From Anagrus nilaparvatae (Eukaryota; Arthropoda; Insecta; Hymenoptera; Mymaridae): a stretch of 64,000 nucleotides of DNA. A program made the translations under genes and the position numbers. Below, piece after piece: positions 43,241-55,593 of this stretch (the first letter of the stretch is position 1; every line of letters starts with the position of its first letter). The notes beneath the pieces were generated by a model that saw only the letters and a program-made list of their open reading frames with translations, ran no database searches and was not told the origin of the DNA. The stretch covers positions 17,208,001-17,272,000 of the forward strand of contig JAKSXM010000147.1 of assembly GCA_022575985.1 (NCBI GenBank), in the 5' to 3' direction.

Positions 43241-46160
43241 ATGGCAGATAAAGCTGCAGTTGATTTTTTAAAAAGATATTATCTAATTTATGCAATTGGA
43301 CCTCTATATGGTAATTTATTTTTATTATATTTTATTTTATTGTATTATATATTTTTTTTAATTATAATACAATTATTTTTTTTAGAAAAAAAAGTGGATT
43401 ATAACCAGCTTCCAAAAATTATAGACATGACATCTTTTATGAAAGATGAGCTTCTACAACAAAAATTAATAGAAGCTATAAAAACTGAATTTCATTTAGA
43501 ATTCGATAACAGAACCACCAAAAGTAACGAGGTTTGGATTTTTATAAGGATTTTTATAAGCATAAATATGTTTATAATAAGTATTTATTTATTTTTTAAG
43601 AGTCTTGAGGAGCTTGATACTACTCAAGATGACTCTGAAGATGCTCTTTCCTTTGAGATTCAAAATGAGTCAAGTAAAAAAGGTATAAAAAGAAAGCGAT
43701 GCAGGTTTCAGAAGATTAGTTCCTACAGGATTTATTATCAGAGCGGAAAGAAAGATTACCTGAAAAACTTATTAGAGGAAAAAAAATCTGGTCAAGCCTT
43801 AATTGCAGAATACAAGCGAGAAAACAAACTATTAACAGACTCCTGTAGACTTTTAAATCAAATTATTTGTGAGGACTTAATAGACAGTGTTGATAGGTAA
43901 TTGGAGTAAATTTATTCATCTGTGTAAATTATACGAGCTTAAAAATTTTATTATAATATTTATAAATTTTTCAGTCATTTATCCACTAATGACTTTCAGG
44001 AAATAGATATGGAAATAAGGACAATATTTCCAAATGAAAAAACCAATTTTTATTTTATTCCTCCAATCAAAATAAATGAGTCTAGAAACAAAAAATCTGT
44101 ACGAGCTCGTGGTACACTTGTTGATTTATTTAAAAATGAATTAGCAAAATTTAGAAGACGGATGAGAGGAAAACCTTTGCCATTAGAAGGCAATGCCCTT
44201 GATGATATCACTGACTCGGTTCAAGGTAATTATTTTAAAAAAGAAATTTTTAATAAACAATTTTTTAAATGCTATTATTATATTTTAATTATATTTTAAT
44301 TTCATTGTTAGATGGAGAAATTAAGCGATCTTTAGCTTGGTTGAGTCACAACCAAGAGTTCCCAGAAGCTCTAGAGCACTGGAAAAGAACCTCTAATGCT
44401 CGCTTCTCATGGATACAACAAACTAATGTTAACATACATGTATACTTGTCTAAGTATACTATGTTAAGTGATAATGTGCACGGAACAACTTTAATAGAAA
44501 TAGATTTTAACAACTTGTATCCTAATACCGATGCACAAAACTTTTACTTAAATTGGACTCCATTTTTTGATAGTTTGGTATCGGCAACAAGTGGTAAGAA
44601 GTTTGCGAGCGATGAACCAAGGCGGTTATTAAAATTTTTACATGATTCAACAATCACTGACCGTAATAATAATTAAAATATTAGATTTTTTTGCTTTTTT
44701 ATTAATCATTGTTCAAAAAATATTTACATTTAAATTTCAGAAGCCAAAGATTTTATAAGAATCTACATCCTAGCTTTCTATGTTGCCACGACATTCCTGT
44801 AAATTAAAAAATGGATCTATTTGGAAACCCTCGGCAGCTGAGAGTAAAGATAGTTTTGTAATGTTTACAACAGTACGTAAGATTATTTAAAATTTATAAT
44901 ATAAACTTTTAAAAAAAAGAAATTTGTTATTTTTTTTTTCTTTTGAAACTAAAAAAAGCTGTTATTAAAAAAACAATTTTTTTAAATAATAAATAATAAG
45001 TCACATTTATTGTAAAAATATGTACTTGACTCCTTTTTAGTTGCAAAACGCATGGCTTCTATATAAAAAGTTGTTGCTATTCATTTAACTCCTTTTTTAT
45101 TAGACGTACGTTACTTTTTTTTTTTTTAATAATATACTCTGTGGATATACATAATGTAATGTCCAAATAATAAATTAAGAACTCTGTTTTTATTTTGTTT
45201 GGAAAACTTTAATAAATTTAAAAAATATTTCTCACAGAGTTAACTTCTTTTTTTCTTTTTGGGGAAACCAGGATTAACTTTTTTACGATTCTTTGCCATG
45301 TTAAATCTATTGGACAAAAACACAAAATTTTTAGACTAAAAAGAAGATATAACCTAGCTTAATCTATATAACGCATTATAGTATGAGGATACCCTAATGC
45401 ATTATACATATACATATAATGTAAATCAGTGCTTTTTTGGAAACGTGCGTTGCTTCTTTTTATACCTCTGATGTACCTAGTAAAAATGATATAATTAATT
45501 CGTATTTTTGAAATTTTATTTGTTTGAGCTTTTAAGTTTTTGTGAAACTACAGATGAGTTAAAAAATTTTTCTAAATTGTTTATCTAAACATATTGAAAA
45601 AGAAGATAACTTTTTAAGTACAACCTAACCTTAAAAAAAGAAATAGGAGTTTTATAGCATCAGAGTAATAATAATTCTTTTTTTTAAACTTCAATGTGAA
45701 AGCTAAAATAACATTTTTTTATTTTATTTTATTTCGTTAATAGTATATTATTCTTTTTAAAATTGAGTTGACTCTTGTTATTTATAAAGATTTTAAAATT
45801 TTTTAGAGCTCAGCAAATTTGATGGAAATTCATCGGTCAAAAGTGGACATTGCTTATCAAAGAGGAATAACTATCCAGCCTTACATTGTAGGAGTTGGTA
45901 ATTCAATAGAAACTACAACGAATTATTATATAATTGTTGATAAAGTTCAGTACAGAATATCGTCTCCATTGAAAGCACTGGATACCTGCTTTAAATTATT
46001 TTTTATCACTTGGACAGAATTTCCTGTAGCCTGCAGACAACTTTACTATTTTTTACAAATAGGATTATACAGATTCTGTACTAAACGGGATACTGTATCC
46101 CCACACGTAGTAGATATACTTAAGCTTATGCAAGTAAATTTAGAGTTTATGAAAAAATAA
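43241..46160 (+). CDS. Companion gene of the CACTA element, seven exons, function unknown
   Basis: Exons by GT..AG sites: 43241-43310, 43386-43531, 43601-43896, 43975-44225, 44312-44662, 44741-44872, 45807-46160. All introns are 65-90 bases except the last (934). The product of about 530 residues starts MADKAAVDFLKRYYL. The middle part is acidic then basic (KRKRCRFQK). A helical part has FPEALEHWKRTSNARFSWIQ. The end carries IDIAYQRG-like KVDIAYQRGITIQPYI, then a conserved-looking CFKLFFITWTEFPVACRQLYYF. I recall similar uncharacterised insect proteins next to this transposase type. Exon 6 has a frame break (stop after PVN near 44800). Role is unknown; a DNA-binding or assembly partner is a guess. 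Confidence 0.6.
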
Positions 46161-46259
46161 AGTGCGGGTAACTAAATTTTTAAGATAAAAAAATATACGC
46201 TTATTTAGAAAATTTGTTATTTTTAAAGCTTTAATTTATGATTTATTTAAACATTAAAA

Positions 46260-48762
46260 ATGAATCAAAGTTTAATGAGATGTTTGCTATGTAACAATCA
46301 AAAGTTTAACGATATCAATACTTATATTACTCACTTCAATTTAAAGCATAATTCTGAAAAACTTGAAACAATAGGATGTACTGTAAATAAATGTATCAGA
46401 GTATTTGCCAATTTTCACTCTCTTAAAAAGCATTTGTTAAATAATCATGGTCAAAGCGATACAGATAAATTTCAAACAGATAAAAAATTACCAATGTATA
46501 GTATTACTTCTGATCAACAGTTAAATCATTTGAATAGTATAAATAATAGTCATAATATGATAAACAATGAATCTTATAATAAGCAAACGCCAAGCGAAGA
46601 AATTAATATTGAATCCAAAGAAAAAAAATTAAATGTTAAAAATTTAGGTTCGGAAATTAATCAAAACGCTTTATCATATTTAGTTAATCTATATACTTTG
46701 AGAACAAGTAAAAGGTTGTTGCAAAAATTCCTAACTAGTTCAAAAGAATATTTTCAATATTTTTTTATTAAGCAACTAAAAAAATTTGCCATTATTAATA
46801 ATGTTAACATGAATGATGAAATTAATTGCGATAAAAATTTATTAAAATATTTTGATGACCCATATTGTGGTTTGAATACTGAATTTTTAAGATTGAAAGC
46901 TATTGGAAATTCAGGTTTTTATGTAGCTCCAAAAAAATTTAATTTATTTAATAAATCTCGCAAGAGGAATGTAAATGGTGAACAAATCTTAGACACCGAT
47001 TTTGCCACAGCCCATTTTATTTCAATGAAAGATGTCCTTAAAAATTTTTTAGAATTACCAAATGTGTTTAAAACACTCCTTGATGAACAAAAATATTATG
47101 AAAATAAAAACTCTAATGGTATAACAGAATCATTTTTACAAAGTCCTTTGTGGAAAGATACAAAAACATTATTCAGAGAGAAAACTGTTATGCCATTAAG
47201 TATTTTTTTCGATGACTTAGAAATAAATAATCCTTTGGGCTCACATAAAGGGGTGAATAAGTTAGGTGTTATTTTATATAAATTACTAAACATTCCTCTG
47301 CAATATTCTTCCATGTTAGAAAATATTTTTCTTTACTCCTTGCATAAAAGTATTGATCGAAGTGAGAATGAAAATGTTATTGAAATCATTTTAAATAAAT
47401 TAATTGATGAACTAGAAGTTTTAGAAAATGATGGTATACAAATAGAAGTTGAAAATTGTAAATATACAGTTTATTTCGCCACAGTATTAGTTACTGGCGA
47501 TAACTTGGCTATGCATCTTGTTCATGGCTTTCATGAAAGCTTTAACAGTAACTATTACTGCCGGTTCTGTAGAGAAAGCAAAGATGTTATGAGAGAGCAA
47601 ATTAGTGAAAATATAAGTAATTTAAGAAACGATATAAATTATTCGCAAGATTTAAAAAATAAAGAAAAAGGAGTAAAAAAAAAAATGTTTATTCCACAGA
47701 CTAAAATCATTTAACTTATTTAAAAATATTTATTCTGATTTAATGCACGACCTTCTTGAAGGTATATGCCGTTATGAATTACCAACAATCTTAAATTATC
47801 TTATAAATGTCGAGAAAATAATTTCTTTGCAATATTTAAATGATCGAATCAAGTATTATAATACCAAAGAAAATGTTAAAATTCCTGATTTTACCGTGGA
47901 TCATTTAAATAAGAAATATTATATATGTGGAGCAGCCGAGATGTTATTTTTAACCAAATACTTAAGCTTAATTATAGGAGAACTAATTCCTCGTGGAAAT
48001 AAAGCCTGGAATGTTTATTTAAAATTACGAAAAATATTATTTTTGCTTACTAGAAAGTATGTACACGATGACTTAATTAATGATTTAAAGCAGACTGTAA
48101 CAGAACACCACAAGCTGTTTATGTTAATATTTAAAATACATTTGAGACCAAAATTCCATTTTTTGGTTCACTACTATAGAATACTTAAGTATCTGGGATC
48201 ATTATGGCCATTATCTGGTTTCAGAAATGAAGGCAGACTGAAACCTTTAAAAGATTATAGTCGTGCTATAAGATCTAGAAATAACGTTTGTTACAGTTTG
48301 TGTGAGCGTAATCAAATAGAAATGTGTGAAAGATTTCTAACAAAAAAAGGCTTCGTAATAGATTGCGAATATAAGTTATTCAATTTAACTTATTTATACG
48401 AACTAGATGATTTTAAACTGTTTGAAAAAATCGTGGACGATACATATTATATGCGAACGGAATTTAAAAATGTTAAATGGTGTAATCTTAATGGAACAAA
48501 GTATAAAATAGGAATGGCTTTAAAAACTTGCAGTTTAGAAAGTCAAATCACTGAATGCATGCTAATACAAAATATTCTGATAGATGAAAACAAAAATGTT
48601 CATTTTATAGGAATTAAAAATAAACTAAGGTTCGATGAACATTTTTTCTCTTATGTAATGATCACAACTAACGCTTATGAAATTATTGACCAGAAAAATT
48701 TAAAAGAATTTGAGCCCGTTACAATTCATTGGGTAAATAAATCAAATCATGTGATATTTTGA
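46260..48762 (+). pseudogene. tnp2-like CACTA transposase with N-terminal zinc fingers
   Basis: Single long exon. ATG 46260; two C2H2-type fingers (RCLLCNNQKF..H..H and CTVNKCIRVF..H..H). Then an Asn-rich linker and the transposase: FDDLEINNPLGSHKG, VTGDNLAMHLVHGFHE, and the zinc-like CRFCRE. The frame changes at an 11-A run (47675-47685). The rest continues DLMHDLLEGICRYELP, KFHFLVHYYRILKYLG and FRNEGRLKPLKDYSRA, ending TGA at 48762. About 830 residues in all. The MHDLLEG and HFLVHY blocks resemble the tnp2 family. The A-run shift could be a real lesion, a sequencing slip, or transcriptional slippage; everything else is intact. Confidence 0.75.
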
Positions 48763-48838
48763 AATAAAAAAAAATAATTAGTTAATCACCAGTAAGAAAT
48801 ATGTTAAAAAATATGAATAATATATACATATATATATA

Positions 48839-50918
48839 GGCATATCCATTACTTTTCATACAAAAGTGTGCGCACCCATGACTCCGATCGGGCTCAAATT
48901 TTTAGGGGTGGTTTGAAGTAATAAAAAACTCAGCCAGCCAAAATTTCAGCCATTTTGCAGGACGGGTTGCCGAGATACAAGCTCTAAAAGGTCCAAAAAT
49001 AGCTGTTTTTAGCCAATTTTCAAAAATTTACTGGGCTTCAAGGATTAGTCCAAAAAACATCCGGTTAGTCTCATTTTTTTCCTTGAACTTTCAACTTTTA
49101 CCAAAAAAATTTTCAAAAAGTTTCATGGAGTTGATTTTTACTGGCATTGATTAACGTAAGATTTATTTTATCGAAAAATGCTGGTTTTTGAACTTGAATT
49201 GTGACTTAGCATCATTAGTTAAAGATTTTTGGTTGGTCTCATTAAAAGCCTCTAGCAAAGACCTTTCAAATGAGACCTTAAACGTTAAAAAAGCTCATTA
49301 GGGACCGGAGATATAAGCAATTAAAAGTTTGCTGTTTCCGAAAATATCGATTTTTTAACAAATTTAAACGTCTGCAAAATTTTTCTCTGAGCACTTTAAG
49401 GGCTGAAAATTTCGGGGAAGCTTCTTTTAATATTAAAAAAAATTCCCTAAAAATTTGGGCGATGGTATTGGCTTCTGTTCGTAGATATAAGACTCTGAAA
49501 ATGTGTAATAATTGGACCAATATTGGCCAATAAATGGTTAAGGGGTCAATCAAAAAATTTTTCTTCTTCAATATTCGAATAGCCAGGGAAAAATGAGCTG
49601 ATTTTAAAAAAAAAATTTTTATTTTTGACCGAAAAATAAGCAAGTTATCATCATTTTAAGATTTTTTAAAAAATTTTCCAAAAATCCCATTTTTAGGGTC
49701 ATTATACAGTATTCTAACTCGAAATAATGATAACTCGCTTATTTTTCGGTCTAAAATAAAAATTTTTTTTTTTAAATTGTCGAATTTTTTCCTGCCTATT
49801 CGAATATTTACAAATAAGAAACTTCTTATACGCAAAAATTATTTTTTTGGGCCAAAAACTACCCGAATACATTGACAAAATAAAGTAACTTCTAAAGTAA
49901 TTTGCCAAAAAAAAATAATTTTTCCATATAAGAAGTTTCTTTTTTGTAAATATTCGAATAGGCAGGAAAAAATTTGACAATTTAAAAAAAAAAATTTTTA
50001 TTTTAGACCGAAAAATAAGCGAGTTATCATTATTTCGAGTTAGAATATTGTATAATGACCCTAAAAATGGGATTTTTGGAAAATTTTTTAAAAAATCTTA
50101 AAATGATGATAACTTGCTTATTTTTCGGTCAAAAATAAAATTTTTTTTTTTAAAATCAGCTCATTTTTCCCTGGCTATTCGAATATTGAAGAAGAAAAAT
50201 TTTTTGGTTGACCCCTTAACCATTTATTGGCCAATATTGGTCCAATTATTACACATTTTCAGAGTCTTATATCTACGAACAGAAGCCAATACCATCGCCC
50301 AAATTTTTAGGGAATTTTTTTTAATGTCAAAAGAAGCTTTCCTAAAATTTTCAGCCCTTAAAGTGCTCAGAGAAAAATTTTGCAGACGATTAAAGTTGTT
50401 AAAAAATCGATATTTTCGGAAACAGCAAACTTTCAATTGCTTATATCTCCGGTCCCTGATAAGCTTTTTTAACGTTTAAGGTCTCATTTGAAAGTTCTTT
50501 GATAGACGCTTTTAATGAAACCAACCGGAAATCTTTAGCTAATGATGCTAGGTCACAATTCAAGTTCAAAAACCAGCATTTTTCGATAAAATAAATCTTA
50601 CGTTAATCAATGCCAGTAAAAATCAACTCCATGAAACTTTTTGAAAATTTTTTTGGTAAAAGTTGAAAGTTCAAGGAAAAAAATGAGACTAACCGGATGT
50701 TTTTTGGACTAATCCTTGAAGCCCAGTAAATTTTTGAAAATTGGCTAAAAACAGCTATTTTTGGACCTTTTAGAGCTTGTATCTCGGCAACCCGTCCTGC
50801 AAAATGGCTGAAATTTTGGCTGGCTGAGTTTTTTATTATTTCAAACCACCCCTGAAAATTTGAGCCCGATCGGAGTCATGGGTGCGCACACTTTTGTATG
50901 AAAAGTAATGGATATGCC
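48839..50918. repeat. 2.08-kb near-perfect palindrome inside the CACTA element
   Basis: The left arm starts GGCATATCCATTACTTTTCA; the right arm ends with its complement. Centre near 49878 with a loop of about 50 bases. Arms of about 1 kb are almost identical. Flanks are AT runs (TATATATA and CATATATA), so an 8-base target duplication is possible but not provable. No frame encodes a known protein. Probably a nested foldback element. Confidence 0.85.
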
Positions 50919-51734
50919 CATATATATGTTAATAATATGTGATATGATGTTATGATAATTCAAAAAATTTATATTAATTTATATTAAAAAAATTTATAAT
51001 TAGTTAAAATAATACTTTTTATTTTGTATACAAATGTATACATATATTATTTTTTATAGTGTATACTATTAAGCTATTATTCTTCGTGTATCTTAATATT
51101 TTATAAATTATAACTTTTTGTAAATAAAAAATAATTATGAGTTACTGTTTTTTGAATGAATAAATAGCATTAAAAACAAATTATCAAAATTTTTTTTCAT
51201 TAACTCGAGACTCCTTTTTATATGATTTTTATTTTTAATAAAACTTAATGATGTGACTAAAAAAAAAAAGGAAAATGTGCAAAAATTTTCACATATATTA
51301 AGCATAAATATTTTTAATTTCCTGATTTAATTAATTATTATTGTAAGCACAAGTGCAGCACGTAACCTAACCTTCTTGCTATTACGAGAGAGTGCATGCG
51401 TAGACTTACACTACAATATATACATACACATATATAGTATACACGTAATATATGTACTATATTTTTTTTATGCATAAGATAACCTTGAATTTATTTCAAT
51501 CTTATATTTGGATGTAACAAATACTAATTAGCTTCAATTAGCCCAATTTCATCGTTTCTAACAAGTTAATATTAGGCTGAAAGAAGCTTGCTTTCAATTG
51601 AATCACATGATCTCCCTTCAAGTCACTGTTTAAGTTGATGCAAGTAAATATTCGCTTCGCCGTATTTACCTTCGCGCTTAGGTTGCGTCAACTTCGCATA
51701 GCTTCGCAATACTCTATATTTTTCATAGTGTATA
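50919..51734 (+). other. CACTA element right subterminal region
   Basis: AT-rich, then the GC-richer end (51540-51720) with CCTTCAAGTCACTG, TTGCGTCAACTTCGC and AAGTTAATATTAGGCTGA, ending in the CACTA inverse repeat. No gene. Confidence 0.65.
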
Positions 51735-51835
51735 AATAATATAATACTATTATAAATTGTAAAAATTTCAGTTTTTTATTAAAATCATTTTAATTTTTTA
51801 AATCGTATTTAATGAAACTTTTTTGAAGACTTTTA

Positions 51836-52889
51836 TGTATATGGGCGATTATTTCTCAACCCGGCCACCCCCCTCTGTCCAAAAATGGTGGCAACTTAAA
51901 AAGATTTTGGTTTTCTCAAATTGACTGGAAAAGGGTCTAGTTTCTTATTCTCATTGGCCTTTTCAACTCTGTAAATCTACTGTGTCCATTTTAGGCACTG
52001 AGCGGCGGCAAGTCGACATTTTAAAAACAGAAAAATTGAAATAAAAGTAGATTAACGGTAAGTTTTTTGAAATTTTTTTCTCTTAAAAATTGTTATTTAT
52101 TAAAAAAAATAAAATGAGACCACTTGCGTGGTAATTGGTTGATTTCTTAAAAAGTTTTGTGGGTGCTATGTAGTTTTTAAAAATGGGTAAAAAACGGCTA
52201 CTTTGACTGATGATATCTCTGAACCTACATATCCAAATTAAAAAAGTTTTAGTGCAAAATGGTAGTCTTTTGATACATAATAAGTGTGTAAAATATCAAG
52301 GGATTTGATTGAGTAGTTTCGGATTTAGCAATTTTTGGGTACTAATTCTCTTTAAAAAATGGGTCAAAATTTGTCTCAAAATCACCCTTAAAATTGCTAA
52401 ATCCGAAACTGCTCAATCAAATCCCTTTGTATTTGGCACACTTATTATGTATCAAAAGACTACCATTTTGCACTAAAACTTTTTTATTTTGGATATGTAG
52501 GTTCAGAGATATCATCAGTCAAAGTAGCCGTTTTTTACCCATTTTTAAAAACTACATAGCACCCACAAAACTTTTTAAGAAATCAACCAATTACCACGCA
52601 AAAGGTCTCATTTTCTTTGTTTTAATAAATAACAACTTTTAAGAGAAAAAAATTTCAAAAAACTTACCGTTAATCTACTTTTATTTCAATTTTTCTGTTT
52701 TTAAAATGTCGACTTGCCACCGCTCAGTGCCTAAAATGGGCACAGTAGATTTACAGAGTTGAAAAGGCAAATGAGAATAAAAAACTAGACTCTTTTCCAG
52801 TCAATTTGAGAAAACCAAAATCTTTTTAAGTTGCCACCATTTTTTGACAGAGGGGGGTGGCCGGGTTGAGAAATAATCCCCCATATACA
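51836..52889. mobile_element. 1.05-kb hairpin element
   Basis: Ends TGTATATGGGCGATTATT and the inverse AATCCCCCATATACA. The two arms, of about 0.5 kb, are near identical. Centre near 52362. Marked inner blocks include CTCAACCCGGCCACCCCCCT. It lies about 100 bases right of the CACTA element. No coding. Confidence 0.8.
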
Positions 52890-53800
52890 AAAATTTTGTC
52901 GTTAACAATGTTTTTTAAAAAATTAATTTTTTAATTAATTGTGATGGGTCAAATTTTAATTTTTGATTTTTTGGCATATAAACACATTTTGAGACCTCAG
53001 GAAGCTAAAAAACCGGTTTTTAAAAAAAATCTGTATGTGTATGTGTGTGAGTGTGTATGTAACCAGTTATATTTCAGAACCATTATGAAATTAAGACCTA
53101 ATTTTTTTTTCAAAAATTTTTTCATCAAAAAATCTCAAACTACTTTTTTTTTTTATTTGGACGTAATACCTCATTTATTTCCATGAAATTAAAATTTTTT
53201 TTTCTTTCTGGACGCAGTACCTAATTTATTTCTATGAGAGTTTTAGTTTTAGAAAGTTCGTTTATAATAATTTTTTGGATCTGATAACGAATTTTTTCAA
53301 ATTTTTTTTCTCAAAATTAAAAAAAACAAAAAAATAAAAAAAACTGTAATATTTTTTTTGTTTTTGTGATGTAATACCTCATTTAATTCAATGAAAGTAC
53401 TAATATATGAAAATATTGTAACCAGTGATATTTTACAACCATTATGGAATTAAGAGCCAATTTCTTTTTCAAAAATTTTTTTATCAAAAATCTCAAACTA
53501 CTTTTTTTTTAGTATTTTTGATGTAATCCCTTATTTATTTCCATGAAAGTACTTATTTTTGAAATTATGATTTTTACTCAATATCTCAAGTCTGATAATA
53601 ATTAATTTTATGAAAATTTTTTTCACAAAATTTTCGTTACAAAAATTTAGAAAAAAATGCCAATTTTTTTTTTCTTTTTGGACGTAGTAGATAATTTATT
53701 TGTATAAGAGTACCAGTTTTAGAAAGTTCGTTTATAGTAAATTTTTGGATATGATACCGAATTTATCATAAATCAATAATACTACATATTATTATAGACA
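52890..53800. repeat. Diverged duplicated T-rich blocks
   Basis: Segments at 53070-53300 and 53430-53770 share ATCTCAAACTACTTTTTT, ATTTATTTCCATGAAA and AGAAAGTTCGTTTATA in the same order, a duplication of about 0.4 kb. A GT-rich run sits near 53033-53060. Confidence 0.65.
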
Positions 53801-54539
53801 TCTATGATTAAATCCTGTTCTCTTTTTTTTAACGAGTGAATTTTTGATTTTGGACGTGTTGAACATGAGTTGTGCCTTAAACTTTTTTTTTCTTCTTACC
53901 AGCTTTACTTTGGTAGCTAATTAACACCGTACGATTTTACGAATTGAAATAAAAAATAAGATTCCCCTTGGATTTTTTTGTTTATGTTTGTTAAATTATA
54001 AAAATAAAATTAAATAAATAAATAAGATGATTAGAAAAGAAGAGAAAAGAGACGCGTGTGGCACGACAGCAGCTGCAACAGTAGCAAAGCCAATATAAGA
54101 CTCCGCAAGGCCCAAGCAATACGAGCGAGAGAAATTTACAAAGGCTATCCATACCATGCGAGAGGGTACAAGAGGCAAAGAAATTATGATATTTAAATTA
54201 AAAAAACTCAGGGTCATGCGTGAGCTGGTATTCTCCTCTAGCTAAGAAAATGCTTGAGGGGACGACTAGTTCACGCAGACGGACACTTGTGGGTGAAATT
54301 TAATTTAATTGTAAAATAATATTAAAAACTTGAAAAGGTTATTTCGGCAAGATGTTTTACTTTATAGAAAAAATCGATGGCCCTGAAAGGGCCGATTGAA
54401 ATCCTCCTTTGCCAACTCGTCAATTCTTTTTTCTTTCTTATTAATAAAATTATTATGCCGGTATGAGAACGAACGTTATTATTTTCTCTCTTTTTCTCTC
54501 TCGTTGTCCTTTTTTCTATTGGTTCTCCGGCGCGCTTTA
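53801..54539. other. Unassigned spacer
   Basis: No protein domain recognised. GC content rises from 54040 onward. A dyad GGCCCTGAAAGGGCC lies at 54379-54393. Confidence 0.4.
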
Positions 54540-55441
54540 CTTTATATAGGGTTAAAGTAAATTCGCGTCATTCAGAGAGAGGCTTTGCTTTAGACTACAT
54601 CGCATTGAGTCGCTTGCTGATTTTTTGCTGCCGTCGGTGCCGCTGTTCCTGATTTCATTTCTCGCTTTGCTGTTGGTTTTCTCGAGGAAGGATGTTGTGT
54701 GTGTGGACGAAAGAGCTATTGAAGGTATTTAGTTTCTCTGTGGGGCTTGGCCAAGCTAGAGATCATTGTTGGGACCTCTGGACGCCTAGTGTGCGTCATT
54801 TCAGCCGCTGCAACTGTCGTCGGCTGCAGGTTGCAGGCTGGACATAAGGACCAAGACTTTCAGAGTCACCAGGTATTTTTAGTATTTTTTATATATGAGT
54901 GTGCATGTGAGTAAATAATTTTATTTTAATATAGGTGAGAATTTGAGTGAGAACATACAAAGCAAAGCCAACCGGCCCTTTTGAGTATTAAATTAAAATT
55001 GGTGACGCAACCCGGGAATAATTACCGGAAATAACCTGGTGTATGAGCTTTTTTGTGTCTTTTTCCGCTTTGTGAAGTTCTAATATTTTTTCTTTTTTAA
55101 TTTGAATGTTTGAATTATTTTTTCATATATTCTATACTAATTTAATTATTTTTTCCTTTAATTTTAAAATTTATTTTTTTTGTATCTCCCTCCTACACGC
55201 GTATTTTTCTCCGTTTATTTTTCCACTTAAAAGTTATTATAATGCCCTGTAATAGGCGTCGTAGGCGCGGTGCAGGTGCACTGTTACCTAATGTTGAGCC
55301 TGCTGTTGGCTGCGATAATATCGTACGTAGGTGTAATCTACGGGGGAATGCTGAATGCCGTGCTTTTTTTGCTGCCGTAGGTGCCGCTGTTCCTGATTTT
55401 CACAATACTGGAACAGTATTTTCCCAGAAATAATTCAATAA
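54540..55441 (+). other. GC-richer block with promoter-like, splice-like and poly(A) signals
   Basis: TTTATATAGG (about 54541) is followed 25 bases on by TCATTC, an arthropod initiator match. A donor-like CACCAG|GTATTTTT (about 54873) and acceptor-like TTTTAATATAG (about 54935) could form a short intron. A 63-codon frame (55242-55433) starts MPCNRRRRRGAG, and AATAAA follows at once (55437). A 30-base stretch containing GGTGCCGCTGTTCCTGATTT occurs at 54630 and 55370. TGGTGACGCAACCCGGGA (55000) looks like a primer-binding site, so this may instead be an LTR-retrotransposon end. Not identified. Confidence 0.4.
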
Positions 55442-55593
55442 ACTGTTTTTTCTATTAAATTCATATGCATTTATTTGTTTATATCATTATTTATTAGAAA
55501 AAACATTAAATTTATTTTTATACTAAATCATATGCAAATATGTAATGCGATTAATGCAGCAAACCGCAAAATATTTGAGAACATGCTTAAAAA

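Larger units (their letters stand above)
42576..51730 (+). mobile_element. CACTA/CMC-type DNA transposon with two genes
   Basis: The left end CACTATAAAAAATA (42576) and right end TATTTTTCATAGTG (to 51730) are inverted repeats with one mismatch. Both are flanked by TATA, so the target duplication is TA or TATA. Termini starting CACTA and a transposase with the tnp2-like MHDLLEG block fit the CMC (EnSpm/CACTA) group. Contents: subterminal repeats, a companion gene (43241-46160), the transposase (46260-48762) and a 2.1-kb palindrome. Length 9.2 kb, or about 7.1 kb without the palindrome. Confidence 0.75.

Noticed and set aside
49278..50479. 121-codon frames in both arms of the 2.1-kb palindrome
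   Set aside because: They are mirror copies of the same sequence, have no domain, and arise from stop-poor inverted arms.
54379..54393. Histone mRNA 3' stem-loop-like GGCCCTGAAAGGGCC
   Set aside because: On the minus strand the loop would have 3 bases instead of 4, the usual flanks are missing, and no histone gene lies next to it.
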